33,441 bases of DNA, taken from the NCBI GenBank assembly GCA_013285645.1, contig JABDHJ010000027.1, forward strand, positions 1-33,441, read 5' to 3'. Of the stretch, positions 1-7,224 are shown one piece after another; within the stretch, counting starts at the first letter, position 1, and each line of letters starts with the position of its first letter. The DNA comes from Verrucomicrobiota bacterium. Lineage in GTDB: Bacteria > Verrucomicrobiota > Verrucomicrobiia > Methylacidiphilales > UBA1321. The notes below the pieces were generated by a model that ran no database searches, was not told the DNA's origin, and worked only from the letters and a program-made list of their open reading frames with translations. The translations under genes and the position numbers were made by a program.

Positions 1-257
1 TTCTCATCCAGGCATTCACCGAGGAAAAAATGTACGGCTTCAAGGCAGCCAACGGTGTGATTCAGGACATTGGTCGCCCGCCCATCACCGTCCGCGACAT
101 CGACGCCAAAGTAACCGTCGCGAATGGCACCGCCATCAAGGCCGCCAGTCTCGATGAACAAGGCTACACCAAGGCCGATCTCCAGCCGCAAATTACAAAC
201 GGAAGTGCCACCATCATCCTCCCCAAGGACGGTCTCTATACCGTCCTCACCCGGTAA
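1..257 (+). CDS. C-terminal end of an unidentified protein (5' truncated by window edge)
   Basis: An open frame runs in from the left edge and stops with TAA at 255-257. Codons before the ATG at position 30 are also open and protein-like, so that ATG is probably internal. The visible ~85 residues alternate hydrophobic and polar residues (for example ITVRDIDAKVTVANG and SATIILPKDGLYTVLTR), which suggests a beta-sandwich or Ig-like C-terminal domain such as those ending secreted glycosidases. I do not recognise the family and assign no function. A repeat element follows 30 bases after the stop. Confidence 0.55.
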   Translation, partial: LIQAFTEEKMYGFKAANGVIQDIGRPPITVRDIDAKVTVANGTAIKAASLDEQGYTKADLQPQITNGSATIILPKDGLYTVLTR

Positions 258-287
258 AGAGATCACTGTAAAAGTCTCTTTTAAATT

Positions 288-316
288 CCGTCATCCTGAG
301 CTTGTCGAAGGATCAG
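288..316 (+). repeat. Repeat family A, single copy
   Basis: This is one copy of a 27-29 bp element that begins CCGTCATCCTGAG and ends GTCGAAGGATCAG. At least a dozen further copies or decayed copies occur in the window (for example 3419, 3504 minus, 17164, 18403, 23130, 31061, 31158, 31255, 31352). Flanking similarity extends beyond the core: the TTAAATTCCG before it and the CTCCGG after it resemble the flanks of the 3504-3532 copy. It fills the spacer between the partial first gene and fdhD. Confidence 0.85.
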
Positions 317-421
317 CCTCCGGGGCATTTGTCAGTTGGCATTGGCGAGCGCTTGCGCAACTCAGTCGGATGGGATTAAGTTGTATTCGATAGAAGTCGA
401 CGTTTTCCCAATGCGCGATTT

Positions 422-1330
422 ATGAGCACCCAGCGATATCTCACCCGGCAGATTACAAGGGTCTCTGGCCAGGATTCCCAACTCCTACCGGACCATCTTG
501 CGCTGGAAGAACCGCTTGAAATTCAGATCGCCTACGGTCCTGATGCGGGCCGTAAATCGAAAACGGTCTCGATCACCATGCGCACTCCCGGCCATGATCG
601 CGAACTGGCTGCCGGATTTCTCGTCGGTGAGGGGATCCTTCGGTCCCTTGATCAAGTCGAGGCGGTCCATGCGCGCGGTCCCCGCTTTGGCGAGCAGGGC
701 TGGCAGCACAGCGTGCGGGTGACACTTCGTCCGAACGTGACCATCGATCTGGATCGACTCCAGCGCAATTTCTACACGACCTCAAGTTGCGGCGTTTGCG
801 GAAAGACTTCGATGGAAGCTCTCGAGCTAAGTGCATTTTCTCCGCTCCCTCGCGCGTCATGGCAGATCGATGCCCGGACAATTAGCGCCATGCCCGCTCG
901 CCTTCGTGAAGCCCAGGCGATCTTCGATCAAACCGGGGGCCTTCATGCGGCGGGATTATTTTCGCCCGAAGGAAAACCCATTGTGGTTCGGGAAGACGTG
1001 GGACGCCACAACGCCGTGGATAAAGTCATCGGTTCGCAATTCCTAACCGGACGCGATTTGCTGTCGGACACCGTTCTCGTCGTCAGTGGCCGGGCCAGTT
1101 TTGAGCTGATGCAGAAAGCCATCGCCTCGGGAATTCCGATGCTGGTCGCCGTTGGCGCGCCCTCAAGTCTTGCCGTGGAAGTGGCTGAGAAATTCGGCGC
1201 CACGCTGATCGGATTCACCAAGCCAAACGGCTTCAACATTTACACGGGTGCGGAACGCGTTCTCCTCGATTCGGGAAATCAGGTCAAGCCGTCCAGCGAA
1301 AAACCGGCGGTACAGGAGGTCATGACATGA
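422..1330 (+). CDS. fdhD: FdhD: formate dehydrogenase accessory sulfurtransferase
   Basis: FdhD binds the molybdenum or tungsten bis-MGD cofactor and passes sulfur from a cysteine desulfurase to it, which activates formate dehydrogenase in the cytoplasm. The 302-residue product has the family hallmark TTSSCGVCGKTS, with C123 and C126 matching the CxxC pair at 121/124 of the E. coli protein. Other conserved blocks are visible: RTPGHDRELAAGFLVGEG near residue 55, the FDQTGGLHAAGLF block, and VREDVGRHNAVDKVIG near residue 190. Length is normal for the family. The stop overlaps the next gene's start (ATGA), so translation is probably coupled. A mobA gene lies two genes downstream, consistent with cofactor maturation. 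No formate dehydrogenase structural gene is in the window. Confidence 0.96.
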   Translation: MSTQRYLTRQITRVSGQDSQLLPDHLALEEPLEIQIAYGPDAGRKSKTVSITMRTPGHDRELAAGFLVGEGILRSLDQVEAVHARGPRFGEQGWQHSVRVTLRPNVTIDLDRLQRNFYTTSSCGVCGKTSMEALELSAFSPLPRASWQIDARTISAMPARLREAQAIFDQTGGLHAAGLFSPEGKPIVVREDVGRHNAVDKVIGSQFLTGRDLLSDTVLVVSGRASFELMQKAIASGIPMLVAVGAPSSLAVEVAEKFGATLIGFTKPNGFNIYTGAERVLLDSGNQVKPSSEKPAVQEVMT

Positions 1331-1704
1331 AATTACGCATGCAGTCCAATTCAATCCGGTTGCGCCTGAAGCGCGGAGAAGTCATGCAACTCATCAAGGA
1401 CAATATCGTGGAAGAGACCATTGCTTTCGGAGGCGACCAGACGCTTCGTTATTGCCTGCAGATTTCGCATAACATAACCGTTCCCCAGGCCAGCTTCCGG
1501 CAGGGTGAAGTCCTTGTCAAAGTGCCGCACGTCATGGCCACGCATTGGGCCTTAAGCAAGGAGATCGGCATCGAAGCGACTCAAGTGAGCGGCGGACACG
1601 CCCCCTTGCAGATCCTGATCGAAAAGGATTTCGCCTGTCTCAACGGCACCGATGCGCAAAACGTCGATACGTTTCCAAATCCCCTGGCGGGAACATCGTG
1701 TTGA
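1327..1704 (+). CDS. Small conserved protein of unknown function, DUF7009-like, in the Mo-cofactor operon
   Basis: The gene encodes 125 residues and begins inside the fdhD stop through an ATGA overlap. The N-terminus (MKLRMQSNSIRLRLKRGEV) resembles, from memory, the small family DUF7009, whose members start with a similar N-S-I-R-x-R-L pattern. I could not verify this. There is no signal peptide or membrane segment. The final residues include a Cys near the C-terminus (GTSC). The position between fdhD and mobA suggests a part in molybdenum cofactor handling or formate dehydrogenase maturation, but this rests on neighbourhood alone. An internal ATG in the same frame (1384) exists, but the coupled start is preferred. 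Confidence 0.8.
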   Translation: MKLRMQSNSIRLRLKRGEVMQLIKDNIVEETIAFGGDQTLRYCLQISHNITVPQASFRQGEVLVKVPHVMATHWALSKEIGIEATQVSGGHAPLQILIEKDFACLNGTDAQNVDTFPNPLAGTSC

Positions 1705-1714
1705 ATCCAGTCGC

Positions 1715-2317
1715 ATGACTCTACCTTCCTTTTCCGCCGCGCTTCTTGCCGGCGGACAATCGACGCGCATGGGTCGCGACAAGGCCCTCCTGACCTTGCC
1801 CGGTTCCGATCTTCCCCTCTGGCATCGGCAATGGCGCGTGCTGCAGGAGTTGCAACCCGACGAAATGTTTTGGTCTGGGCCAATCCGGCCTGGGCTTCCA
1901 GAGAACATCCGCATCATATCCGATAAGATCGCAACAGCAGGACCGCTGGCTGGAATAAGTGCCTGCCTCGATGTATCGCGCAGCGACCTCCTCGTCGTCC
2001 TCGCCATCGACTTGCCGGAAATGACCGCCGCCTTTTTGCGAGACCTGCTGACGCACTGCTCAACCGACTGCGGAGCCGTCGTCCGGCACGGCATTTTTTT
2101 TGAGCCACTCGCCGCCGTTTATCCGCGACAACTCCAAGCCCTGGCCTCCGACCATCTTTCGCAAGGTCGCTACGCCATGCAGGACCTCGTTCGCGAAGCC
2201 ATCACACAAGGCCTGCTCCGGGATTTTCCGCTTGATGAAAAAGACGCCGCTCTTTTCAAAAACATGAACAACCCGTCAGATTGGCCCGGGCTTTCCACTC
2301 ACCGCGTGGAGGACTGA
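1715..2317 (+). CDS. mobA: MobA: molybdenum cofactor guanylyltransferase
   Basis: MobA transfers GMP from GTP to molybdopterin, giving the guanine dinucleotide cofactor used by DMSO-reductase-family enzymes such as formate dehydrogenase. The 200-residue product starts MTLPSFSAALLAGGQSTRMG and carries the signature LAGGxSxRMGxDKALL near residues 10-25. A metal-binding Asp lies in the LAIDLPEM segment near residue 90. The open frame extends upstream to 1652, but that part overlaps the preceding gene and lacks homology-like features, so the ATG at 1715, 10 bases after the previous stop, was chosen. The 3' end overlaps the convergent response regulator by 19 bases. With fdhD it forms a compact maturation operon. 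Confidence 0.93.
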   Translation: MTLPSFSAALLAGGQSTRMGRDKALLTLPGSDLPLWHRQWRVLQELQPDEMFWSGPIRPGLPENIRIISDKIATAGPLAGISACLDVSRSDLLVVLAIDLPEMTAAFLRDLLTHCSTDCGAVVRHGIFFEPLAAVYPRQLQALASDHLSQGRYAMQDLVREAITQGLLRDFPLDEKDAALFKNMNNPSDWPGLSTHRVED

Positions 2318-3318
2318 CGTTCCGGCAACGTGATTTCCAGCAGCAGGTCCGCCGGTGAAGACGTATTCACGGAGAATTGTCCCTGATGCAGCCGGACAAT
2401 TTTTTCAGTTAGAACCAGCATCGCCGTGATCGGATTGAGACAGGCATTCGGTTCCTGGTGCCAGCGTTCAAAGGTGGAAAGGGTCTTCGGCGACAAGGCC
2501 GAACCCGGTTTCCGGTAGAGCACCTTGAGCTTCTGTCCCGATTCCTCAAAGACGATCTCGACGGGCGATTTGTTGCCCCGCGTCTCTGTGATGCAACTCA
2601 GCGCAAGATTGGCCAGCGCGCCGCCGAGCAAATACATGGCGCACTCGATCCGCAGCTTTGGGCTCGAATGCGTGATTTTATAATCCAAGTCATTCACCAC
2701 GTTCAGCGCGTCGAACTGGATCGTGATCACCTTGATCAACTCGTGGACGGAAATCGTCTCGAAGCTGCGCTTTTTCTCGGCGAGGGCGTTCTGGGCAAAG
2801 GCCAGAAAATGCGAGCGATGCAGCGGTGAAAGGAACCGGTTGTCCATCAGGTCCTGAAGCGGCAGGCGCATCATGAAATCCGAAACGGAGTCCGACGAAT
2901 CGGAACCAAAATCGCCATCCGGATAAACTTTGGTCAGCGCGGACTTCACCGTTTCCCGCAGTTCCTGCACCGAGAACGGCTTGGTCAGGTAATCGGTCGC
3001 CCCGAGCCGCAACGCTTCCCGGGCCAACTCAAAAGTGCGATACCCGGAAATCAAAATGATCGGAATCTTGCCCGAGCGATGCCGAAAAGAACTCAGGCCC
3101 TGCATCCCGTTCACCTCGGGCATTTGAATGTCCAGGGTGATGAGGTCCTGCGCCTGCCGGTCGTAAATGGCGAGACTCTCCTTGATGCTGGTCGCCTCGG
3201 TGACGATATAATCGGTTTCGAGGATGGATCGAATCGCCATCCGGATGCCCGGGTCGTCATCCACCACCAGAATTCTGGGCCGGACCGGAGGTTCTCCGGG
3301 CTGAGTTGGGGTGGTCAT
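2299..3318 (-). CDS. Response regulator with receiver domain and an atypical C-terminal (degenerate HATPase-like) domain
   Basis: The protein has 339 residues. Residues ~15-130 are a CheY-like receiver: acidic cluster D20-D21-D22, phospho-acceptor D63 (LITLDIQMPEVNG), S91 in the switch position and K113 in TDYLTKPF. There is no helix-turn-helix, GGDEF, AAA+ or other standard output domain. Residues ~150-339 instead look like a degenerate histidine-kinase-type fold: a helical segment with HELIKVITIQFDALN, then ECAMYLLGGALANLALSC, and a C-terminal strand-rich part ending LLLEITLPE. The G-box glycines of a working ATPase are not evident, so it may act as a phosphotransfer or protein-binding module, as ChpT-like proteins do. 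The frame is open for 111 codons upstream, but that part encodes repeat DNA, so the ATG at 3318 (MTTPTQPGEPP) was chosen. No partner kinase is adjacent. Confidence 0.85.
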   Translation of the reverse strand: MTTPTQPGEPPVRPRILVVDDDPGIRMAIRSILETDYIVTEATSIKESLAIYDRQAQDLITLDIQMPEVNGMQGLSSFRHRSGKIPIILISGYRTFELAREALRLGATDYLTKPFSVQELRETVKSALTKVYPDGDFGSDSSDSVSDFMMRLPLQDLMDNRFLSPLHRSHFLAFAQNALAEKKRSFETISVHELIKVITIQFDALNVVNDLDYKITHSSPKLRIECAMYLLGGALANLALSCITETRGNKSPVEIVFEESGQKLKVLYRKPGSALSPKTLSTFERWHQEPNACLNPITAMLVLTEKIVRLHQGQFSVNTSSPADLLLEITLPERQSSTR

Positions 3319-3417
3319 GGATCGGCCATTATACGCCGCTTTCGCCATTTTCAAGAAATAAGCGGATCTTACGGTAGGGGGCAGCTTTAGTCTTTGCGGA
3401 AAATCTTCTACGAACAA

Positions 3418-3533
3418 TCCGTCATTCTGAGCTTGTCGAAGGATCAGCTTCCAGGGCATTTGCTCGTTATCTGCCCTCCTTTGATTGCGAAAATCACCGG
3501 AAGCTGATCCTTCGACAAGCTCAGAATGACGGA
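3418..3533. repeat. Head-to-head pair of repeat family A, 35-bp perfect inverted arms
   Basis: Two family A copies face each other: plus orientation at 3419-3447 and minus at 3504-3532. The arms 3418-3452 and 3499-3533 are perfectly complementary over 35 bp and enclose a 46-nt loop. The pair occupies the 375-bp spacer between the divergent response regulator and efflux operon, about 100 bp upstream of the regulator start. I see no other feature in this spacer. Confidence 0.92.
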
Positions 3534-3693
3534 ATTTTAAATGCATCACTACCGAGTCACCCTTAATTCTGAGAAATGGCAAACCCAGCTTTCGCCAGCA
3601 AATCCGCCCCATTCCTTGTGGCCGTTGCTGATCCGAATCCTGATTTGACAAAATTTAGGTTTCAGCTCGCCAAAGACCGACTATTAAAAAGTA

Positions 3694-5799
3694 ATGTTCG
3701 CGCAACTCAGGCTTTCGTCGATTTGGCGGGGAGGGGAGGATTTCCTTCAATCCTTCGTCCCCTTCGTTCGCCTCGAGTTCGTTTCGCCGCCCGTCCGCGC
3801 GGCCCTGGCCTATGCTTTTCGCACCTGGGTCGCAGGCATACTTGCCCTATATATCGCTTTCTTCTGCCAACTCGAGTCGCCGTACTGGGCCGCCATCGCC
3901 GTCTGGATTGCGTCGCTGCCCATTCCCGGCATGACTGTCTCCAAGGGCATCTACCGGATTCTCGGCTCCATCGCGGGCGCCGTTCTGGGAGTCCTCCTGA
4001 TCGCCTTGTTTGCGCAGCATCCGCCGCTTTTCATCCTGGCGCTGGCCCTCCTCATGGGCGGATGCACCCTCGCGTCGAATCTACTGCGGAATTTCCGCAG
4101 TTACGCCACGGTCCTCGCGGGCTACACGGCGGCAATTATCTCGCTCCCCACCGTTTCGAATCCCAACCACATTTTCGATCTCGCCATGGCCCGTGGCAGT
4201 TGCACGATCCTCGGCATCATTTGCGCCATCGTGGTGACGCGTCTTTTCGCTCCGCACAAGGCGAGGGAACAGGTTCTCCTCAAGCTCGAGACCGCGCTGG
4301 GAGATACGGCGTTGCGCGCGACTTTTCCGCTGGTCCGGAAAACAGGCGATGATATTTATGCCTTCGCCTACAAGCTCTTGGCTGACCTCATCAGTCTCGA
4401 TACCGAGATCGAGTACGCCGCAGCCGAGTCGGCCTCCTTCCGCATCCATGCCGACCGCGCCCGAGATCAACTGGCCGAGTGCTTCGGCGTCGTCTCTGCC
4501 GCGCGCGCCATTCGCTCGATGGAAGATGAGCGGGGCATGTTGATTTTGCCGGAAGCCCTTCAACGTATCCGGGAGGAAGCGGTCGTGGTCCTCAACGATG
4601 TTCCGTCAGCTATAGCTAAAAAAGAGCTGTCTGGAGTCCTGAACAGCCTGCGCGATCTCCGGCAGCAACTCGCCCAACAGAACCCGGAGCAAAGCGGCGA
4701 AATGACCCAGTCCGTCATTCGGCAGCGCCTCTTCATCGATCACCTCGACGATCTCCTGGCGCATTTCGAAAACGCCGTGCTCGATTCGATGTCGCTCGAG
4801 GGACCCTGGGCAGCCGATCCCAAGCGGCATCTCGATTTTCACCGCGATCATCGCCTGGCGTGGATCAATGCCTTTCGTGCCTTCACGGCGATCATCGTCG
4901 CCGGGGCATTTTGGATCGTCACGGCATGGTCGTCCGGAGCATCGATGCTCATTTTCGTGGCCGTGGTTTGCAGCCTTTTTTCGTCGCTGCCCCGTCCCGA
5001 TCAGGCCGGCTTCACGTTTTTCTGGGGAACACTGGCCGCGGTATGCGTGGCCTTTCCCTTTGTTTACGTCGTCCTGCAAAGAGTGGATGGCAATTTCGTT
5101 CTCATGGCCATGGCCCTCTCTTTAGTGATGATTCCGGGCTCTACCATCGGTGCGTTTCCGAAAACCAACCTTTTCGGTTTTGCCTTTTCCGTCAACTTTC
5201 TCGCGGCCATCCAACTGACCAATCCGATGGACTATAATGTCATCAATTTTCTCAACAACAATATCGCCCTTGTCATCGGCGTCTTGTTTGGAACTTTGGC
5301 TTATGTCCTGATCCTGCCTACCGATCTGCACGCGGCGCACTGTTATGTCCGGTACCGGATAAAACGAGGATTTGAGATTCTCTCCCAGCGCGAACCGCCC
5401 CCGCCAGCCAAAGCCTGGAAGAGTCGCATGTTCGATCGCGTCAACCGGCTCTACGCGTCGGCCGAGGCGCTCGGCGCGGAGCGAAATGTCTGGATGGAAT
5501 CGGGCCTGCGCGCCCTCCATTTCGGCAACGGCATCTTGCGCTTGCGCGAGATGCTCGCCACCGGCAAACTCTCGAAGGAAATCGCCATCATGGTGCAATC
5601 GATTCTCGATTCAGTCGGTTGGTTCAGGGATTGCCCAAGAGTCTCCTGTCAATTTGTGGCCACCGGCGTCGATGTCCTCCAGCATTCGACTCCACCGGAA
5701 GATCCCGAGGCCCGGCGCGTTTTTATCCGCACCCTGGGAACCTTGCAGGAAATGGATCAATTTTTTGAGCGCCACCCCCAGTATTTGGAGGCTAAATGA
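3694..5799 (+). CDS. FUSC-family inner-membrane efflux protein (AaeB-like)
   Basis: The 701-residue protein has the two-halves layout of FUSC/AaeB aromatic-acid exporters. A first membrane cluster spans about residues 30-175 (starting PPVRAALAYAFRTWVAGILA). A long soluble helical region follows, then a second cluster at about residues 387-546 that begins RLAWINAFRAFTAIIVAG, then a cytosolic helical tail. E. coli AaeB works with the periplasmic adaptor AaeA to export hydroxybenzoates; the substrate here is unknown. The operon continues with a DUF1656/AaeX peptide (19-nt gap) and an HlyD-family adaptor (11-nt gap). The ATG at 3694 was chosen because the membrane domain begins about 30 residues later. 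Upstream frames are shadows. Confidence 0.9.
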   Translation: MFAQLRLSSIWRGGEDFLQSFVPFVRLEFVSPPVRAALAYAFRTWVAGILALYIAFFCQLESPYWAAIAVWIASLPIPGMTVSKGIYRILGSIAGAVLGVLLIALFAQHPPLFILALALLMGGCTLASNLLRNFRSYATVLAGYTAAIISLPTVSNPNHIFDLAMARGSCTILGIICAIVVTRLFAPHKAREQVLLKLETALGDTALRATFPLVRKTGDDIYAFAYKLLADLISLDTEIEYAAAESASFRIHADRARDQLAECFGVVSAARAIRSMEDERGMLILPEALQRIREEAVVVLNDVPSAIAKKELSGVLNSLRDLRQQLAQQNPEQSGEMTQSVIRQRLFIDHLDDLLAHFENAVLDSMSLEGPWAADPKRHLDFHRDHRLAWINAFRAFTAIIVAGAFWIVTAWSSGASMLIFVAVVCSLFSSLPRPDQAGFTFFWGTLAAVCVAFPFVYVVLQRVDGNFVLMAMALSLVMIPGSTIGAFPKTNLFGFAFSVNFLAAIQLTNPMDYNVINFLNNNIALVIGVLFGTLAYVLILPTDLHAAHCYVRYRIKRGFEILSQREPPPPAKAWKSRMFDRVNRLYASAEALGAERNVWMESGLRALHFGNGILRLREMLATGKLSKEIAIMVQSILDSVGWFRDCPRVSCQFVATGVDVLQHSTPPEDPEARRVFIRTLGTLQEMDQFFERHPQYLEAK

Positions 5800-5818
5800 G
5801 CCCGAAAGAACGAATAAA

Positions 5819-6013
5819 ATGATCAAGGAAATCAATCTCTTCGGCATTTTCATTGCGCCGTTCGCCGGTTACTTGGCGCTGGCCCTGGTTCTTTTTCTCC
5901 CGATTCGCTATTACTTTGATCGCATTCAAATCCAGAAATTCGTCTGGCACCGCGCGCTTTTTGACATGGCGGTCTTCGTGATTATCCTGTCCCTCGTCGG
6001 CTTGATCTTTTAA
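5819..6013 (+). CDS. DUF1656 (AaeX-like) small membrane protein
   Basis: A 64-residue peptide starts MIKEINLFGIFIAPFAGYLA and is predicted to have two membrane helices (roughly residues 9-28 and 47-64), separated by a charged loop with RYYFDRIQIQKFVWH. The start pattern (x-E-I-x-L-F-G-x-F-x-P) and size are typical of DUF1656, which is represented by AaeX and nearly always found beside FUSC and HlyD-type efflux genes, as here. The open frame extends far upstream inside the FUSC gene, so the ATG at 5819 is the sensible start. Its function within the pump is not established. Confidence 0.92.
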   Translation: MIKEINLFGIFIAPFAGYLALALVLFLPIRYYFDRIQIQKFVWHRALFDMAVFVIILSLVGLIF

Positions 6014-6024
6014 GAAGGTGCGCC

Positions 6025-6903
6025 ATGAAACTCGACCGCCTCCAACAGCAACGACTCGTCAACACCGTGATCGTCCTGGTCATCGCGGTGATTTTGGTTT
6101 CGTTTCTCTGGTGGCACTACATGTATTCGCCATGGACCCGCGATGGTCGCGTCCGCGCCGAAGTGGTCGATATCGCGGCGCAGATTGCAGGTCAGGTGGT
6201 CGAACTCAAGGTCATCGACAACCAGTTCGTCCATAAGGGAGATGTTCTCTTCGTAGTCGATCCCGACAATTATCGACTCGCCCTGGCCGACGCCGAAGCC
6301 ACATTGCAAAGCCGACTCGAAGACATGAATTTGAAGCAGGCGGAATTTGACCGACGTTCCAAGCTGGGTATCGGTGTCATTTCCACGGAAGACACCCAAA
6401 TCTCCTCGAACACGGCGGCAGTGGCCAAGGCAGCCTACCAGGAGGCTGTCGCCAACCGCGATATCGCCAAGCTCAACATGGATCGCACGATCATCTACTC
6501 GCCTGTAAACGGTTACGTCACGAATCTTGTCCTGCGAATCGGCGACTACGCCATACCCGGTCAGGCAAAGCTCACCATCATCGACAGCGATTCCTTCTGG
6601 GTCGCCGGTTATTTCGACGAGACCAAACTCTCGTATATTCATCCCGGCGATTACACCAAGATCAAATTGATGGGCTTTAACCCCGTGGTCGAAGGTCATG
6701 TCGACAGCATCAGCCGCGGCATCGCTGATCAAAACGCCGAGACGACCTCCCTCGGTCTGCAAAGTGTCGATCCGATCTTCACCTGGGTTCGCCTGGCCCA
6801 GCGCATCCCCGTTCGTATTCATATCGACCGCGTTCCCGAGGACGTCACCATCTCCGCCGGCATGACCTGCACCGTCGTCGTCGAATCCGGGGTGAAGAAA
6901 TAA
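6025..6903 (+). CDS. HlyD/AaeA-like periplasmic adaptor of an efflux pump
   Basis: The 292-residue protein starts with a short cytoplasmic segment and one membrane anchor (VIVLVIAVILVSFLWWHYMY, near residues 13-32). It then has the canonical adaptor layout: first half of the barrel-sandwich/lipoyl domain (AQIAGQVVELKVIDNQFVHKGD, about residues 52-74), a short helical hairpin around residues 88-150, the second lipoyl half (YSPVNGYVTNLVLRIGDY), and a beta-barrel. The short hairpin matches AaeA/EmrA-type adaptors that pair with FUSC proteins. The start is 11 nt after the DUF1656 stop. It would bridge the inner-membrane FUSC protein to the outer membrane. No outer-membrane channel gene follows. 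Confidence 0.93.
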   Translation: MKLDRLQQQRLVNTVIVLVIAVILVSFLWWHYMYSPWTRDGRVRAEVVDIAAQIAGQVVELKVIDNQFVHKGDVLFVVDPDNYRLALADAEATLQSRLEDMNLKQAEFDRRSKLGIGVISTEDTQISSNTAAVAKAAYQEAVANRDIAKLNMDRTIIYSPVNGYVTNLVLRIGDYAIPGQAKLTIIDSDSFWVAGYFDETKLSYIHPGDYTKIKLMGFNPVVEGHVDSISRGIADQNAETTSLGLQSVDPIFTWVRLAQRIPVRIHIDRVPEDVTISAGMTCTVVVESGVKK

Positions 6904-7224
6904 CTCCCGGAGGGGCAGCCTCCGGTCGGCCCCATTCCCCTTCTGCGGTAGCTGCCGCACGCCGGGCGGCGGTGCAGTTAAACGCAACCCCACACAAAAA
7001 ACGCCGTCATCCTGAGCGAAGGCGAGGCAATCGATTTCCTCTCCTCAAATGAGCTTCCCGAGCCGCAGTCGAAGGACCTACTTTCGATCCAAGAAACGCT
7101 TAACCGCGGTGGAATACCTACTACTTGAAAAGCGGGTTGGCCGCTCTCCAAAGAAGCGAGTGACGTCCCCTTCAATCCCAGATTTCGTGAAGCTTTCCCA
7201 ACCAAAACACGTCCAATCTATAAG
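6904..7224. other. Intergenic spacer with degenerate repeat material
   Basis: The 321-bp gap holds a CAGCCTCCGG/GCCGCACGCCGGGCGGC-type palindromic stretch near 6915-6970 and a variant of repeat family A at about 7005-7021 (GTCATCCTGAGCGAAGG), which continues into a different tail ending CAGTCGAAGGACCTAC near 7065-7082. I see no convincing gene, and no clear promoter for the next gene. Confidence 0.6.

Noticed and set aside
258-421. Molybdenum-cofactor riboswitch upstream of fdhD
   Set aside because: The spacer holds a family A repeat and no extended paired structure resembling the Moco aptamer could be traced by eye.
3319-3651. N-terminal extension of the response regulator (frame open to 3651)
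   Set aside because: The extension is translated repeat family A and lacks domain similarity; the receiver domain starts right after the ATG at 3318.
6010-6993. 327-residue minus-strand frame opposite the HlyD gene
   Set aside because: Shadow frame rich in Asp/Gly/Val; the adaptor protein on the plus strand has full domain structure.
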